NCBI GenBank assembly: GCA_963377175.1
Contig: CAUJNA010002890.1
Span: 341,501-405,500, forward strand
Direction of reading: 5' to 3'
Length of the DNA stretch: 64,000 nt
Source of the DNA: Effrenium voratum
Lineage: Eukaryota > Sar > Dinophyceae > Suessiales > Symbiodiniaceae
Shown piece after piece: positions 23,701 through 28,890 of this stretch. Positions within the stretch are counted from its first letter, which is position 1. Every line of letters starts with the position of its first letter. The notes below the pieces were generated by a model. The model was not told where the DNA came from. It did not search any database and was given only the letters and a program-made list of their open reading frames with translations. The translations under genes were made by a program, and so were the position numbers.

Positions 23701-24324
23701 GCCACGCAAGGGCTAACCCCTGAGAGCCTCGATTTCCTTGGCCGGATTGCCCGTGCGGTTGTTGCTGACCCAGGCCGTACCAGGGAGGAGCGCGAGAGAG
23801 GCGGATCCCAAAACACCGGAACCAAGCTGGTGTTCATCCCGAATCTGAATAAGCGCGACCCCCATGAGCTCAACGTTTCCACGGAAGCATTCATCGCCCA
23901 CCACGCGAGGTTTTACACCATCACTCAATTCGCAGTCATGTGTGCCTACCGCTTCATCCCGGGCAACCAAGTGCCGATCATCATCGGGCACAGCGGATCA
24001 TACGTCCCGGAAGGGAACGTCGAAAGAATTTTGGAGGTCATGACCAGTTTCATTCGGGCCTCCTGGATCAAGTTCGACTCCCAGGGCACCATCAGCACCG
24101 GTGAACTCGAAATCCCGCGGTTTTCCTCCGGCCGGACGCGGACCTATCCTGTTGAGGCGAGGAACACCCAGTGGAGGGCGATCACCCGGTCCATTCGCCC
24201 CGAGCCCTACACCAAAGGAAAGGGCAAGGGCAAAGGCAAGAGCACGGGGCGTCAGGACTGGAGCTCTTGGTACGGGTGGTCCTCTGGATGGCATCAATGG
24301 CGTCAGGGCCCATGGGGATGGTGA
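11782..24324 (+). CDS. Copia Gag-Pol polyprotein with C-terminal enzyme extension (4180 aa)
   Basis: A single ORF encodes, in order: a coiled coil (about 120-235); an Asp/Lys/Ser low-complexity tract (333-412); a Gag-like helical domain (about 444-659); two CCCH fingers (677-695, 731-749); an aspartic protease (DTGS 956-959); integrase with HHCC (1183-1197) and D1228/D1290/E1321; RT with YVDD 1886-1889; and RNase H (D2223 to D2496). After this come non-canonical parts: a methyltransferase-like domain (about 2552-2765), an SGNH-like domain (about 2884-3105), an acidic linker, a Tpt1/KptA-like domain (about 3463-3715), a Cys4 motif (3857-3876) and a GK- and Trp-rich tail. The first Met at 11782 is chosen because it opens the frame 54 bp after the LTR. 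There is no frameshift between gag and pol, so the proteins must be released by proteolysis. Catalytic residues of the core enzymes are intact. Codons become visibly more GC-rich after about 20.1 kb. Confidence 0.93.
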   Translation: MASSGDGCHPAIARMNEAVANELIKGGHPEGKPPCNPSQRSRSSFPESDQGDALVPITSVVLPEDSMGSGGEPLAGHQPGQEMHAHMTKNETHLHQHHVSAPNIYQHSQTVNVVNTGPSTEEMAAYASARHDAIINQLQAGHVEEKGRLYQDAVNHINVCQQEAMAKEREFNEARQQWVAQRSEAEQKYERLKLIWEVTHNKQKEDADRNAAEMREIIMKQSRDIEALRHELKSRSEQSSSSNVPIFGLRPKASPVQTFPPPGLDLSSKVRVRSASTELRRDGPGAADDLDGDAGDYEPTSPAQDLNDGGGCPSGAGNGQSGGGGEPPAGNPDDDDDPDDDDDDGNDDEKKSKKDKKKKKKKDKKKKSKKDKKKKKKSHKKRKSGSPSDSPSSSSSSSSTSSSSSSSSEKARVIRKKLNKILGKQASAVDADHDKPKVKEAERIVVPSFPLPESYRNWRIKVREAVCAASDRPDDAFTWISRVWEPAVTIEELKDPGAFLTLDAKLLSALTNIIQGDLARQVDTFKEIEAQKRNPVRGRQVLLMVHEHLSTNIKHGATYAMEDLLNVRLVNDNLTSFMRSWEGVLAGMNAKTPDDSMLEALFYNQLKKSKQMQHHLNVYLSASEESADHSYTYLIESVRQYLSRARLERNRERVARQNGGRPAAPAAESQRVPKGFCIAFVKYGSCRRDNCTYKHEQPSGDARGRTPSRDAKPKKGKGKGRTNSPKGKKECRFYPKGRCDRGENCPFAHIDPKPAVPGSREPSTDKQKKQGKDRKHRKSSRDRSKSTSRSTSRDSKGEKKKGHKGKSSGKPSPAAVCVLGCLLSSMMNAPIAEGNLMSDWKHVPALPSVRFSSKVEMNRIPAHGEQFKIADKPRVYPKVYPIDHQFSHDEVSIDDARLEATMLAFIVRRELEGHPTRCNYECDSEIGCWQCAPRDMGAKPALASKRFSPNCSWIIDTGSGTDLFTRANCPEYAIYNSNDPVMLMTANGPSDSSKQANMAAGDLGNTDPYLLPQTPSVLSVGLKCMNQGYDFIWHAKEKPFFVKPDGTRIYLKVRDYVPYYDVWDGDSAMACPAKGTPPSRPEGQVARSNAPSESSHSSSVQTEDAAEEEYTPSIAPLEDPEVHARVVAELLANDPVEVIPDEPAEPMESKDLAGEDVVGNPDKKSPRSLAESALRQEAASRKHLMTHQPKNPFCEVCKCAKMTKSPSRSRGGSRQVDARKFAEHITADFIITADEQELGIDDEYSALVISDVATGFKYAYPFAKRNTEATVKAFQHFTSSSDEVGTFYSDNAPELIAAAEQMGWRHVLSQEYIHKTNAVAERSIRTVLEGTRVALAQAGLNHSYWPHAARHWCLSQNVCEPPSGSRTPWNLRFEEEFKGQFLPFGCRIDYWIGPRQKPKKDLKFDPTSNPGVFVGYVIHPGFLWRGDYLVASLKELNETDFDDVVKLHRVFKITRPDGNFVFPMQDRYKSLREGKISSDQSGPTIQDAPLLEAGQDPEAVADVEDETLLDEPAPSKVETIKTVDHKTGGLVEIPKEGSSFSEAGGFLVRKYKGTNRPPTISSFVWQSMSQKQRREAKQKYEKDKLIETLPKTADRPASSKERKAAAAEAKEQRRSEGLAGLSVKQLTELIMFSGEDPAPAMPTVKGLSQAHRHKLGFHEHMYAAVARPVNAAEIRVNPEAQKSLDVEWEKLSVKKAWDLEGIREWDHVSSEAKKTGEKAHVGRVFEICVEKGSELPKGHKLRKFKGRTVFQGNDVKDENSEAALFAELGSSPATMEAGKVVDAYGAQPGYKTEQADGKQAYTQSLMRGTKTWVRLPKTRWPKSWMGKYKDPVVPLRLALYGHPDSGGLWEIDCTYRLGVVNFVLLYPDTWPSLFYHHELQLLLIVYVDDFKMSGPEKNMKEGWRLISTQIDMDEPEPIGRYLGCKHMVRPGETLSVTDHPFADVFQHSLPDPAAKNATPARRTQDHWEYMPEHGVLACHHIQPRCKLMRLNDEVTSELGLTGKRYTEYRGCTPEGDAGELWDDVTNPKVSLPHLWQGTSYFFDTSVGDAMNALAAAKKSRSKSQAKSEARAQGFFYLDQLEKDQPAMREPVTVVEYDMCSFLESCVERYVDLAGGNAKTIKKVPTPFHDDKIARPVENEQEIKGVLAPIATKVLMKILFAARMARFDLLRAVQGLASRVTKWSADCDKALHRLVCYVDTTKDLKMSCFIGDPITQCRLWIFADADHAGEHDSKSTSGCVLALVGPNTYYPLTAFSKKQTSVSMSSTESEVVAANVSLRAVGLPSAGLWAYLQNAGGISTKSPPEGKVVTKVDSGDYWIYEPHRFMLSRVHKRVRNTLFDPESTKDCPVNCKMLGRSRTTIMIDEEAEVDLMQDDWKSQPHRPVKRWTGRTLFRVYGMFDVDYQIESTEIREAVTDWDYVGDERIGSASISLFGPKCLRGVFVEDNQSTIRILESGKSPAFRHTDKTQRVNLAWLAEQFRRKHYQLVHADTVRQSADICTKPFTNSDKWKNALKLISHTDIHSDTSKNRGSSPRMDGRTGEPAAAAPCPTPRCIIEVCCGEDSKLGDVGRSTAAGCQVFRFTLNNDFNQSENRKIAVEFAKQFQHILIWASLPCTGGTPWNFINNKIPSARKKVAHHRKLFNALWNSFEAFLDEMGHLNPSIAIEWPKGCTYWKLPKVKSILDRHGLDKSDFDGCAVGIVNADGIPLKKPWSVATNVGMLGKTLSKFKCRCTSPHAQGRGQSLKNTENYTFKLTDAIHAAFSISVASRVIQSTPAIRMSSLAPSVDILLNDVLEKELDIQGTIYNLVEWDKLMKQFQTQAAIATIPEPDTVTRTIASQEQAPGVMLGGTLAGSNSEMAYWDLIQVLGRNAPAEFRAVPCPSEEVVDILVIGDSSCAMVEEPNNKYPTKHHVAELLQAEQLKGVRNIYHGMDWGKGLEAIYSTMEAKVRFIAEDNSQKGIKQLPISVYVLWGGNDVFGNYGFVGCRWIHEKRFNRTEAGRKAASEWPKVQRTRVYEQLDFFKEAVGLGRIRDITFISNPDAEDYALTSDYNEAMNGCLRYLADGDIDDGTRVKAIDSIDPSVMTLLAHRYDDVHMTYSNANRKVVSKFLHAAINTQLLAQRIRYALPAIGRVEPYVKGEPVDPVLFGWPTCLKLAKALHEFAAMEEKPDWSHDQEGDEIDVDVAAWMKVAEDESYNAITIDMQGAKVDESEIVLEAVDKGEENSDDELDRVEIAMSQYIDITAEKHGLSKVPDDEDKDKWLLLGDDTHDFGWDAENLPPGVHRAAPEGQSIIIAEGDLFDQETVASVELVSEADESEAAGMSSMITAESVAFESVTEGTSTSKQPPTPPPSRRGTASKHAVGEPQSTGFIEIGDESDPTAAGSTDKPQVKAMPRVAKAKVPPGNAEGEPRSKKQKDPKQEKIFWEDWARTRKINTKVPAEEQSEWLEVEDMGHVPKVNMDRDYRLVAISKKMSYFLRGGAFKDGKPHPPFRGIDLSVEFDALVRHLNDRIANVMPWEVMICIRNNNTRRFRVMVGPPPLGEASWKGLPYQALRVRAVQGHHNELTRKYTEQAILTNLYSFDEEFTAAKYLAGQYPRAVRHPELTDQWRRGFPAVLYHTCDLRSAESILKFGLVPGGYPKSTGRAHVYFNPTPPWEAQMRKLAGTRAGRPVTIAFDTELMMQDGIRLFTSDEAFMSADWVGNAYVIYAFHTRKNEFLYFNRAYPELRKRYREALTTELAPGPHDVNPNFFRSENTLTAEKAWRHWRTVVEGTKNGKLLPGSVTEIETIDELAPRKGKSNERPAGPTYQVAPATLRRVPELSRGEKGHGRGWNNLRNRYQSEPRWEDLLFTTMMKIPVVKCWNRRCNNQQIDGYLLCQECRADMVAWTDARIATEVVRLEHTASLQGMVFYLEDLQGGGGKWIRSKHHFKEGEKRGGISVEASLRKTAKTHLTKALAMGCEKVSDRLSVDPFYAYNCATQGLTPESLDFLGRIARAVVADPGRTREERERGGSQNTGTKLVFIPNLNKRDPHELNVSTEAFIAHHARFYTITQFAVMCAYRFIPGNQVPIIIGHSGSYVPEGNVERILEVMTSFIRASWIKFDSQGTISTGELEIPRFSSGRTRTYPVEARNTQWRAITRSIRPEPYTKGKGKGKGKSTGRQDWSSWYGWSSGWHQWRQGPWGW
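12139..12486 (+). other. Predicted coiled coil in N-terminal Gag region
   Basis: Residues about 120-235 are rich in Glu, Gln, Lys, Arg and Ala with regular hydrophobic spacing (for example EREFNEARQQWVAQRSEAEQ) and no prolines. A multimerisation role in particle assembly is an inference. Confidence 0.6.
12778..13015 (+). other. Poly-Asp, poly-Lys, poly-Ser tract
   Basis: Residues 333-412 run from an Asp-rich block through a Lys-rich block (KKDKKKKKKK) to a Ser run. Such charge-segregated tracts are probably disordered. The Lys block could bind nucleic acid or act as a nuclear-localisation signal; that is inference. The GAT/AAG/TCA repeats also make this part of the gene prone to slippage. 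Confidence 0.85.
13111..13758 (+). other. Gag-like capsid domain
   Basis: Residues about 444-659 form a helical, non-repetitive region (SYRNWRIKVREAVCAASDRP onwards, ending in QYLSRARLERNRERVARQ). It lies just before the zinc fingers, where copia capsid domains sit. The assignment rests on position and general character; no diagnostic motif is visible. Confidence 0.6.
13810..14028 (+). other. Two CCCH zinc fingers in Gag
   Basis: Finger 1 is C677-X8-C686-X4-C691-X3-H695; finger 2 is C731-X7-C739-X5-C745-X3-H749. Both fit the RNA-binding CCCH (C3H1) class rather than the CCHC zinc knuckle (CX2CX4HX4C) usual in retroviral and copia nucleocapsids. They are separated by a Lys/Gly-rich linker and followed by an Arg/Ser-rich region (DRSKSTSRSTSRDS). 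The likely role is packaging of the element's RNA. Confidence 0.85.
14629..14961 (+). other. Retroviral-type aspartic protease domain
   Basis: SWIIDTGSGTDLF carries the active-site D956-T957-G958-S959 in a hydrophobic-hydrophobic-DTGS setting. A later hydrophobic segment (LLPQTPSVLSVGLKCM) fits the second half of a protease monomer. It would act as a homodimer to cut the polyprotein. Cleavage sites, including any that free the C-terminal enzymes, cannot be read from sequence. Confidence 0.85.
15328..16221 (+). other. Copia integrase
   Basis: A compact zinc-binding motif H1183-X3-H1187-X6-C1194-X2-C1197 precedes the catalytic core. The core shows D1228 (TADFI), D1290 (YSDNAPE) and E1321 (NAVAERS), followed by a region with the copia-type signature GVFVGYVIHPG. 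The D-to-E spacing is 30 residues, five fewer than the classic 35. The intact 5-bp target duplication shows that integration worked. Confidence 0.9.
16795..17661 (+). other. Reverse transcriptase
   Basis: Copia-type RT with QADGKQAY (first catalytic Asp, D1796), RLALYGHPDSGGLWE (the counterpart of the copia ALYGLKQ motif) and YVDD (1886-1889, metal-binding D1888 and D1889). All three catalytic carboxylates are present. Confidence 0.93.
18421..19311 (+). other. RNase H with a large insertion
   Basis: The first half has FADADHAGEHDSKSTSG (D2223, D2225) and MSSTESE (E2267, E2269). The second half has EDNQSTIRIL (D2444) and a conserved tail ending ADICTKPF (D2496). In ordinary copia elements the SSTEAE and DNQSA motifs are some tens of residues apart; here they are about 175 apart, implying an insert of roughly 130 residues at about 2285-2437 of unknown role. 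Confidence 0.88.
19435..20076 (+). other. Cytosine-methyltransferase-like Rossmann domain
   Basis: Residues about 2552-2765 open with CIIEVCCGEDSKLG, resembling the S-adenosylmethionine-binding motif I. They continue with ILIWASLPCTGGTPW (P2612-C2613, like the catalytic Pro-Cys of motif IV) and AIEWPKGCTYW (E2664, in the place of the ENV motif VI), then FDGCAVGIV. Order and spacing fit a C5-cytosine methyltransferase fold, but the sequence is divergent and the target-recognition region is short. Cytosine methyltransferases captured by retrotransposons, including in Symbiodinium, have been reported. Activity is uncertain. Confidence 0.5.
20431..21096 (+). other. SGNH/GDSL-hydrolase-like domain
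   Basis: Residues about 2884-3105. VDILVIGDSSCAM has a beta strand followed by G2890-D2891-S2892 (block I, nucleophile Ser). YVLWGGNDVFGNYG gives G2970-G2971-N2972-D2973 (block III, oxyanion Asn). RYDDVHMT gives D3089-X2-H3092 (block V, catalytic Asp/His). A Gly in NIYHGMDWG could be block II. The family contains esterases and lipases. Such esterase domains are known in ORF1 of some CR1/L2 LINEs, but I know of none as a standard copia component. The substrate is unknown. Confidence 0.65.
21280..22110 (+). other. Acidic, probably disordered linker
   Basis: Residues about 3167-3443 are rich in Asp, Glu, Ser, Thr and Pro (for example VASVELVSEADESEAAG and KQPPTPPPSRRG), then turn basic (RSKKQKDPKQEK) before the Tpt1-like domain. 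It probably separates two folded enzymes. Confidence 0.6.
22168..22926 (+). other. KptA/Tpt1 RNA 2'-phosphotransferase-like domain
   Basis: Residues about 3463-3715. ISKKMSYFLRGGAFKDG matches the family's N-terminal SK-LSYxLRH signature. RAVQGHH (R3553, Q3556-H3558) matches the RANQGHS motif. YHTCDLRSAESILKFGL (H3615) and GRAHVYF match the NAD-binding half, and AGTRAGRPVTIAFD (R3663) plus MQDGIRLFTSDE match the conserved C-terminal strands. Tpt1 transfers an RNA 2'-phosphate to NAD+ in tRNA splicing. The His of the Arg-His pair is Gly here (G3476), while the three arginines are kept, so the chemistry may be altered or lost. Confidence 0.75.
23350..23409 (+). other. Zinc-ribbon-like Cys4 motif
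   Basis: C3857-X4-C3862-X10-C3873-X2-C3876 (CWNRRCNNQQIDGYLLCQEC). The spacing suggests a small zinc site. The surrounding 450 residues to the C terminus match nothing I recognise, though HHARFYTITQFAVMCAYRF and VPIIIGHSG suggest another folded unit. Confidence 0.5.
24211..24321 (+). other. Lys/Gly repeat and Trp-rich C-terminal tail
   Basis: The protein ends with KGKGKGKGK followed by a segment with eight Trp residues interspersed with Ser, Gly and Gln (WSSWYGWSSGW). A basic aromatic tail of this kind could bind RNA; this is inference. Confidence 0.7.
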
Positions 24325-24846
24325 GCGTCCGCATCAATTACAAAAGTTTGCTTATGTTGTGGTAACCATTTCAATTTCATTGGTGATGTCATGTTCAAAA
24401 CTATTATCTTTCATCCATTGATGCCGCAACATTAGCAGTGCCAAGTTTGCACGCCCGGCGGAAGCTGCGGCCGTAGGTCAATCCACGGCCGCCACCACCG
24501 GATGTCATTTCAGTATTGCCCAGCGGAAGCTGTGGTCGTGAGATCACCTTCGCTGATGGCAACAGTGTGAATTCAGTTTCAAGCATTCACATGGAAATCA
24601 CATGTGTTTTGCCCGACGGAAGTCGTGGTCGGCCGATTCTGATGGCACGCTCCTGCAAAAGTTCAAATGCATTGCAGTTGCAGCGACCATTGACGCATGA
24701 GGCCTCATATCACCATGGCTTGCCACCTATCCCACTGAGGCTCTACGTCTTCACTGCCTTGACCTCAGAGGACTTTGCTTCAGGCATGGGGGGAGAAACG
24801 TGTACAAAGTACTGTTCTCACCAACGCACCTCTGCAAAGCGGGGGG
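24325..24846 (+). other. Retrotransposon 3' untranslated region with triplicated motif
   Basis: About 520 bp between the stop codon and the 3' LTR. A motif GCCC(G/A)(G/A)CGGAAG followed by (C)TG(C/T)GG(C/T)CG recurs at about 24453, 24518 and 24612. In the first copy GCGGCCGT (24467-24474) is followed after 10 nt by its exact complement ACGGCCGC (24485-24492), giving an 8-bp hairpin. It could be an RNA packaging, export or polyadenylation structure. Confidence 0.6.
24836..24846 (+). promoter_or_regulatory. Polypurine tract
   Basis: AAAGCGGGGGG directly precedes the 3' LTR and would prime plus-strand DNA synthesis. One C interrupts the purines. Confidence 0.75.
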
Positions 24847-24940
24847 TGTTGATAGGTAATGGCATACTGACATGACAATTGGCTCAAGAAAATCAAGCTG
24901 CTGCCCGTGCTGACTTTTAGGTAGATCCCACCTTTCAACA
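24847..24940 (+). repeat. 3' LTR (94 bp)
   Basis: Matches the 5' LTR at 93 of 94 positions; the difference is T at 24893 versus A at 11680. The ends are TGTTGA/TCAACA. It contains the same TTGGCTCAAG at 24879-24888. Confidence 0.95.
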
Positions 24941-24945
24941 CGATC
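24941..24945. other. Target-site duplication, right copy
   Basis: CGATC, identical to 11629-11633. Confidence 0.9.
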
Positions 24946-25625
24946 CAATCGAACCCTCCAAAATGGCGGTGTTCCTTTTGGTTTTCCATTCAAACCACCC
25001 ACAAGCAGTACCTTCAAAACAGCCACTGCTACATTTTGTTGTTTGGGTTTACTTGCAATATGGCATCCAGCGTACCTAGGATGTTTGACCCCTTGGCCCA
25101 GGGGGGGTTGGCTTAATTCGCAGAACCCTCAGACAAAAGACACACCCATCTACCTTAGTTCTAGGGCTACCTTGTCCATTATTTCCAAAAATCCTTCGTT
25201 CTAGAAAGCCTCCTTTGAAACTCAGGGAAACGGATCTGGGTTTTGAAAATAATGATGGAAAAGAATGGGAAAATCATAAACAAGTCCATAAACTCAGGGA
25301 GTGAGCCAAGTCTTGATAAGGAGCGCCTTAACTTTGCAACTCTTGATGCCGCGACATAAGAATGAAGAGAACCAAACCAACCCCTTAGTCCACTAGAATT
25401 GTTTTGGGGCCAAGATTCGTCTCCGGTCCAAGGTTGACCCAAGCCCTTGGCTCATGGGAATCAAACCTTAGGTCCCCCAGCGATCGGTGCCCTTCTCTGC
25501 CCCTTTTTTGGTTGGGAGGTTCGGATCCCCTACTAAAATAGACTACAGGAAAAACGGTACCAACGTATTCTAACCTACCTCTACTGGAGGACCTAGCCTT
25601 AGTCCAAAAATGGGGTTCACCCCAG
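24946..25625. other. Non-coding, remainder of intron D-E
   Basis: No gene. A block near 25180-25330 (CCATTATTTCCAAAAATCCTTC...GATAAGGAGCG) resembles sequence near 39040-39130 and 52555-52750, each with CATTCTTTTCAA/CCTTCTTTCTAGAA inverted pieces, suggesting a further dispersed repeat family. Confidence 0.4.
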
Positions 25626-25728
25626 GACCAGCTAAGTCTGCTGGGCATCATTTGCGCCTTCGTGGGGGTGGCCATGGCTGCTGTCGCCTCTATCCTGGCG
25701 GAAAGGTTGTTCAAGAACTTCTCCTCGG
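25626..25728 (+). CDS. Transporter gene 1, candidate exon E
   Basis: The acceptor is CCCCAG|GACC at 25624-25625. The phase-0 frame encodes DQLSLLGIICAFVGVAMAAV then ASILAERLFKNFSS: a helix followed by Ala-Glu-Arg-Leu-Phe-Lys. This helix-then-E(K/R)LxK pattern is a hallmark of the nucleotide-sugar transporter fold. A GC donor (TCGG|GCATGG) at 25729 leaves phase 1, which matches exon F. It is the exon just downstream of the inserted retrotransposon. Confidence 0.6.
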
Positions 25729-25801
25729 GCATGGCGCCCAGGAGAAAACACAAGACCCACCCACCCGAAGTCGTGGTTTCTTCAAGTAGTTGTTTGTTTG
25801 T

Positions 25802-25923
<122 letters not shown>

Positions 25924-27070
25924 TTGCTTTTGTTTTGCACTCCCCCGTTGGGGTTGGTAGGGATGGTCTCCAACACCCAAGTTTGGTGTCCCCTGCAAAA
26001 CTATGTTCTATTCAGGCTTGACTGAATATGAAACCAGAGTTTAGGGATTTCAAGAACTCTGCGGCTGCGCGCGCAGCTAGTGCGGCAGTTGTTTCTTTTC
26101 GGGGAGTTGGTCAGTTGGTGGTGGCCCCTCGCTTTTCCTCTTGCTCTGTTGTGTGGGTTCCTTTTTTGTCTGAGTGAAACACAGAGCGCCTGAGGCGCTT
26201 GCCAGAGGCTCCCTTGTGGTTTCCTGTAAGGAGACCCCTGGGTTCATTTTTACATTTCTTGCTGAGCACCAGCAGCTTTACTGCTATTGGGTTGGATCTT
26301 TAGACTTCGACTTTTTGGTTGAAATAAAGGTGTTTTCCACTAAAGCCCCAAAAAGTTGTCAACTTTTTGCAGTGGGGTCCTTGCAGCAACCAAGTTTCAT
26401 TGTATCATGTCGAGGCCCAGACGCGAAGGGGGGAGAACCTCCTTCCAGTTCTGTTTTCGAGCCATTCGAAAGGTAGCAAGTGGTAAGGGTGATTTGGGTG
26501 TGTCTTTCTTTAGGGAACACCCTATTGGTTGTTATGAAACCAAACGGGATAAACAATGTGTTGTTCTTGAGGTGTGTCTTTCTTGAAAGAACTTCCCTTT
26601 TGGTTGATAGGGGGAAACGTTGGAACCCCCTCCCTTTAAGGAAGTCCCTTTTTGTTTAGGGCCCCCCCTTGTTCCTACTTGGAGGTTTCTTGCCAAGTCT
26701 TGGTAAGTGGTTGGCCTGGGATACCCACTCAGGTTCACTCCGCTGAACGGGGGGACTGATCTCAGAGGGTTGTAACTTAGGTCAACAACTTACGGCCGAC
26801 GACCCAATCAAAGGTTGTACCACCAGAATCCTGGAACATACCCTTTAAGGATAAGACAAAAGTCAGGGGTCAATCAGGGGTAAAGCTCTAAATGCACAAA
26901 TCAAGGCCAAATCAGGGGTAACAAACTCTAAATAAGGCTTAACTGTCAACTTGTTTTTTACAGGATTTGGTTTGGTGGTCAGCGGGGGTTTCTTTGACCC
27001 AAGCAAGCTCCGGAGCCCAAGCTGTGGCTTGGAGAAACCGTTTTGTTTGTTTCATTTTTTGACTCCCCTT

Positions 27071-27180
27071 CTTCCATCTGCTGGAATGACAATTTGTTAT
27101 ATTTTCCGTTGGTTTTAAAGGGAATCTATCGCTACTGGAAATAGATCATATTTTTCCCCAGGGGCTTAACCAAATGGAAG
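27071..27180. mobile_element. MITE-1 copy
   Basis: Begins CTTCCATCTG and ends CAAATGGAAG, about 110 bp. The interior has GGTTTTAAAGGGAATCTATC and TTTTTCCCCAGGGGCTTAACC. Same length and block order as the complete copy at 3615-3725. Confidence 0.7.
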
Positions 27181-27829
27181 TCTTCGATGTTGCTCAGGTG
27201 AGGCGCAACGAGCAAGACAACTTTGACCATGGCGCCTCAGCTGAGCTGGTCTTTCGATGGGAATCAGCTCATTGCATTTCTTACAAAAACAAACAAACAC
27301 ATAAAACACAATCACACACACACACACGAAACTGTGGTACATGACGGCAAGTTAGAGAATCGCTTTCCTTATTCCCTTGCGATATTGAGTTGGAATTTAC
27401 CACAAGCTCTTCAGATGGTTGTTGCAAGGCAATCTGGATGCCTTGCTGGAAACCTTTTCTGACTTTCTTGAGAAGGAAGCTGAATGGCGGCTGAGGCCAG
27501 AATTCGCGTCCTGTCTTTTTGAACCGAATCAAGAACTTGGATGCGGCTCTGAACACGTGTAGTTCAGCTTGTTCTGCACAACTATCGTCGAGCTTGGGTA
27601 ACATAAGCGATTCCTTCCATGATGAAGGTCCCTTGAGTGCAAATGAAGCGCCCCTTCAGACTTTTGCTTTCACGGCTGGCTTCTAAAGGGGGCCCAACGC
27701 AAGTCCGCGATCTTGACACCCGCCAAGCCCTCCTTGTTTTGCCTTCCTTGCCATATCAGGCTTTTTGCATTCTTTGGACAAGTCCTAGAAAAGTCTCACT
27801 TCTGTGATTCAGGTAATTCCCCCTCAAAT

Positions 27830-27935
27830 GGCTGTGGGTCAAAAATGTGGGCCCAAAATGGCTTGCCCTGGTCAGTGGAAACAGAGACTAAAACCTGCGG
27901 TCCATATCCTGGTGGTTTAATTTTGACCCATACCC
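27830..27935. mobile_element. MITE-5 copy (GGCTGTGGGTCAAAA ends)
   Basis: Starts GGCTGTGGGTCAAAAATG and ends AATTTTGACCCATACCC. The interior has CCTGCGGTCCATATCCTGG. Other copies: 31518-31606, 57221-57323, 62894-62993, and a half-copy near 32143. The shared inner block reads like GGTTCCATTTTGG and GGACCGCAGGTTT. Confidence 0.6.
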
Positions 27936-28429
27936 ATGTAGGGAGCCCCGGAGCGTAGGTGGCTCTGGTTTACCTGGCGGTTCAATCAACCACCAGGGCC
28001 ATCTATTTTCCCCAAAAAGAACACCTACAGAAGTCCCACTTCTGTGATTCAGGTAATTCCCCCTCAATTGATGGCTTGGGCGCTTGTACCCTTCCGTTGT
28101 GCGGAATCATCTTTTTCGCCGAACCACGGCAAATCCTGGACGAGGCCGCTTCTGCGGCTTTGAGGCAACAGATCTGTAAGGGAAGATCGATACAAAGAAG
28201 CTGCTTCTACGTCCATTGCTGGAAATATGTTCATTTTGTCCAGGGGTCTGAACCAAATAAAAGTCGATGTTGTCAACCAGACCGAGCATGTCTTGGTGGC
28301 TCCCAGTCATCCCCTTTGCACTTTAGCTTTTCAGTGTTTAGTGGCAGTTTCCATTTAACTCACTAACAGTTATTTTTTGGCGGGGGATCTGAGGGCAGCC
28401 CAGAATTACAAGCTGCTTCGGCAACCACC

Positions 28430-28890
28430 GCAAACAAAATCTTTATGCAAGTACTACAGACAAGCTAGCTGCTTAGGCACGTACTACAAACCAACTGAGG
28501 CAGGAAAGCGCTACACACAAGCTGCCTGGGCAAGTCATTACTACCGACAAGCTGCTTAGTCAAGTACTACAGAGAAAATACTTAGGCAAGTACTGGCAAC
28601 TGCTACAAACAAACTGCGTAGGCAAGCACTACAATCAAATTCAGGCATGTACAAACAGACTGAGGCAAGTACTACAAACAGACTGAGGCAAGAACATACA
28701 AAGTGAGGCGGCAAACACAAACAATATGAGGCATCTGCAAACAATCTGAGGCATCTGCAAACAAACTGAGACAACTACAAACAAACTGAGGCATCTACAA
28801 ACAAACTGAGCCAACTACAAACAAACTGAGGCATCTACAAACAAACTGAGGCAAGTTACAAGCAAACCGAGGCAAGTCCAAACAAAGTGC
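28430..28890. repeat. Degenerate CTACAAACAAACTGAGGCA tandem repeat
   Basis: About 20-bp units with the consensus CTACAAACAAACTGAGGCA are repeated with drift; the best-preserved copies lie between 28740 and 28860. The upstream units are more diverged (TACTACAGACAAGCTGCTTAG). Confidence 0.85.

Larger units (their letters stand above)
11634..24940 (+). mobile_element. Full-length Ty1/copia LTR retrotransposon (13,307 bp)
   Basis: The element is intact end to end. It has 94-bp LTRs with TGTTGA...TCAACA ends, 5-bp CGATC target duplications, a purine tract before the 3' LTR and one uninterrupted ORF of 4180 codons in the order protease-integrase-RT-RNase H, which defines the copia (Pseudoviridae-type) lineage. 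The LTRs differ at one of 94 positions (A at 11680, T at 24893) and the ORF is unbroken, so insertion was recent. It lies in sense orientation within an inferred intron of transporter gene 1. The element is unusually long because of about 1,650 residues of extra domains after RNase H. Confidence 0.95.

Noticed and set aside
28086..28190. Extra exon of transporter gene 1 encoding CTLPLCGIIFFAEPRQ
   Set aside because: It is open and GC-richer than its surroundings, but exons E and F already join in phase without it and no clean splice pair surrounds it.
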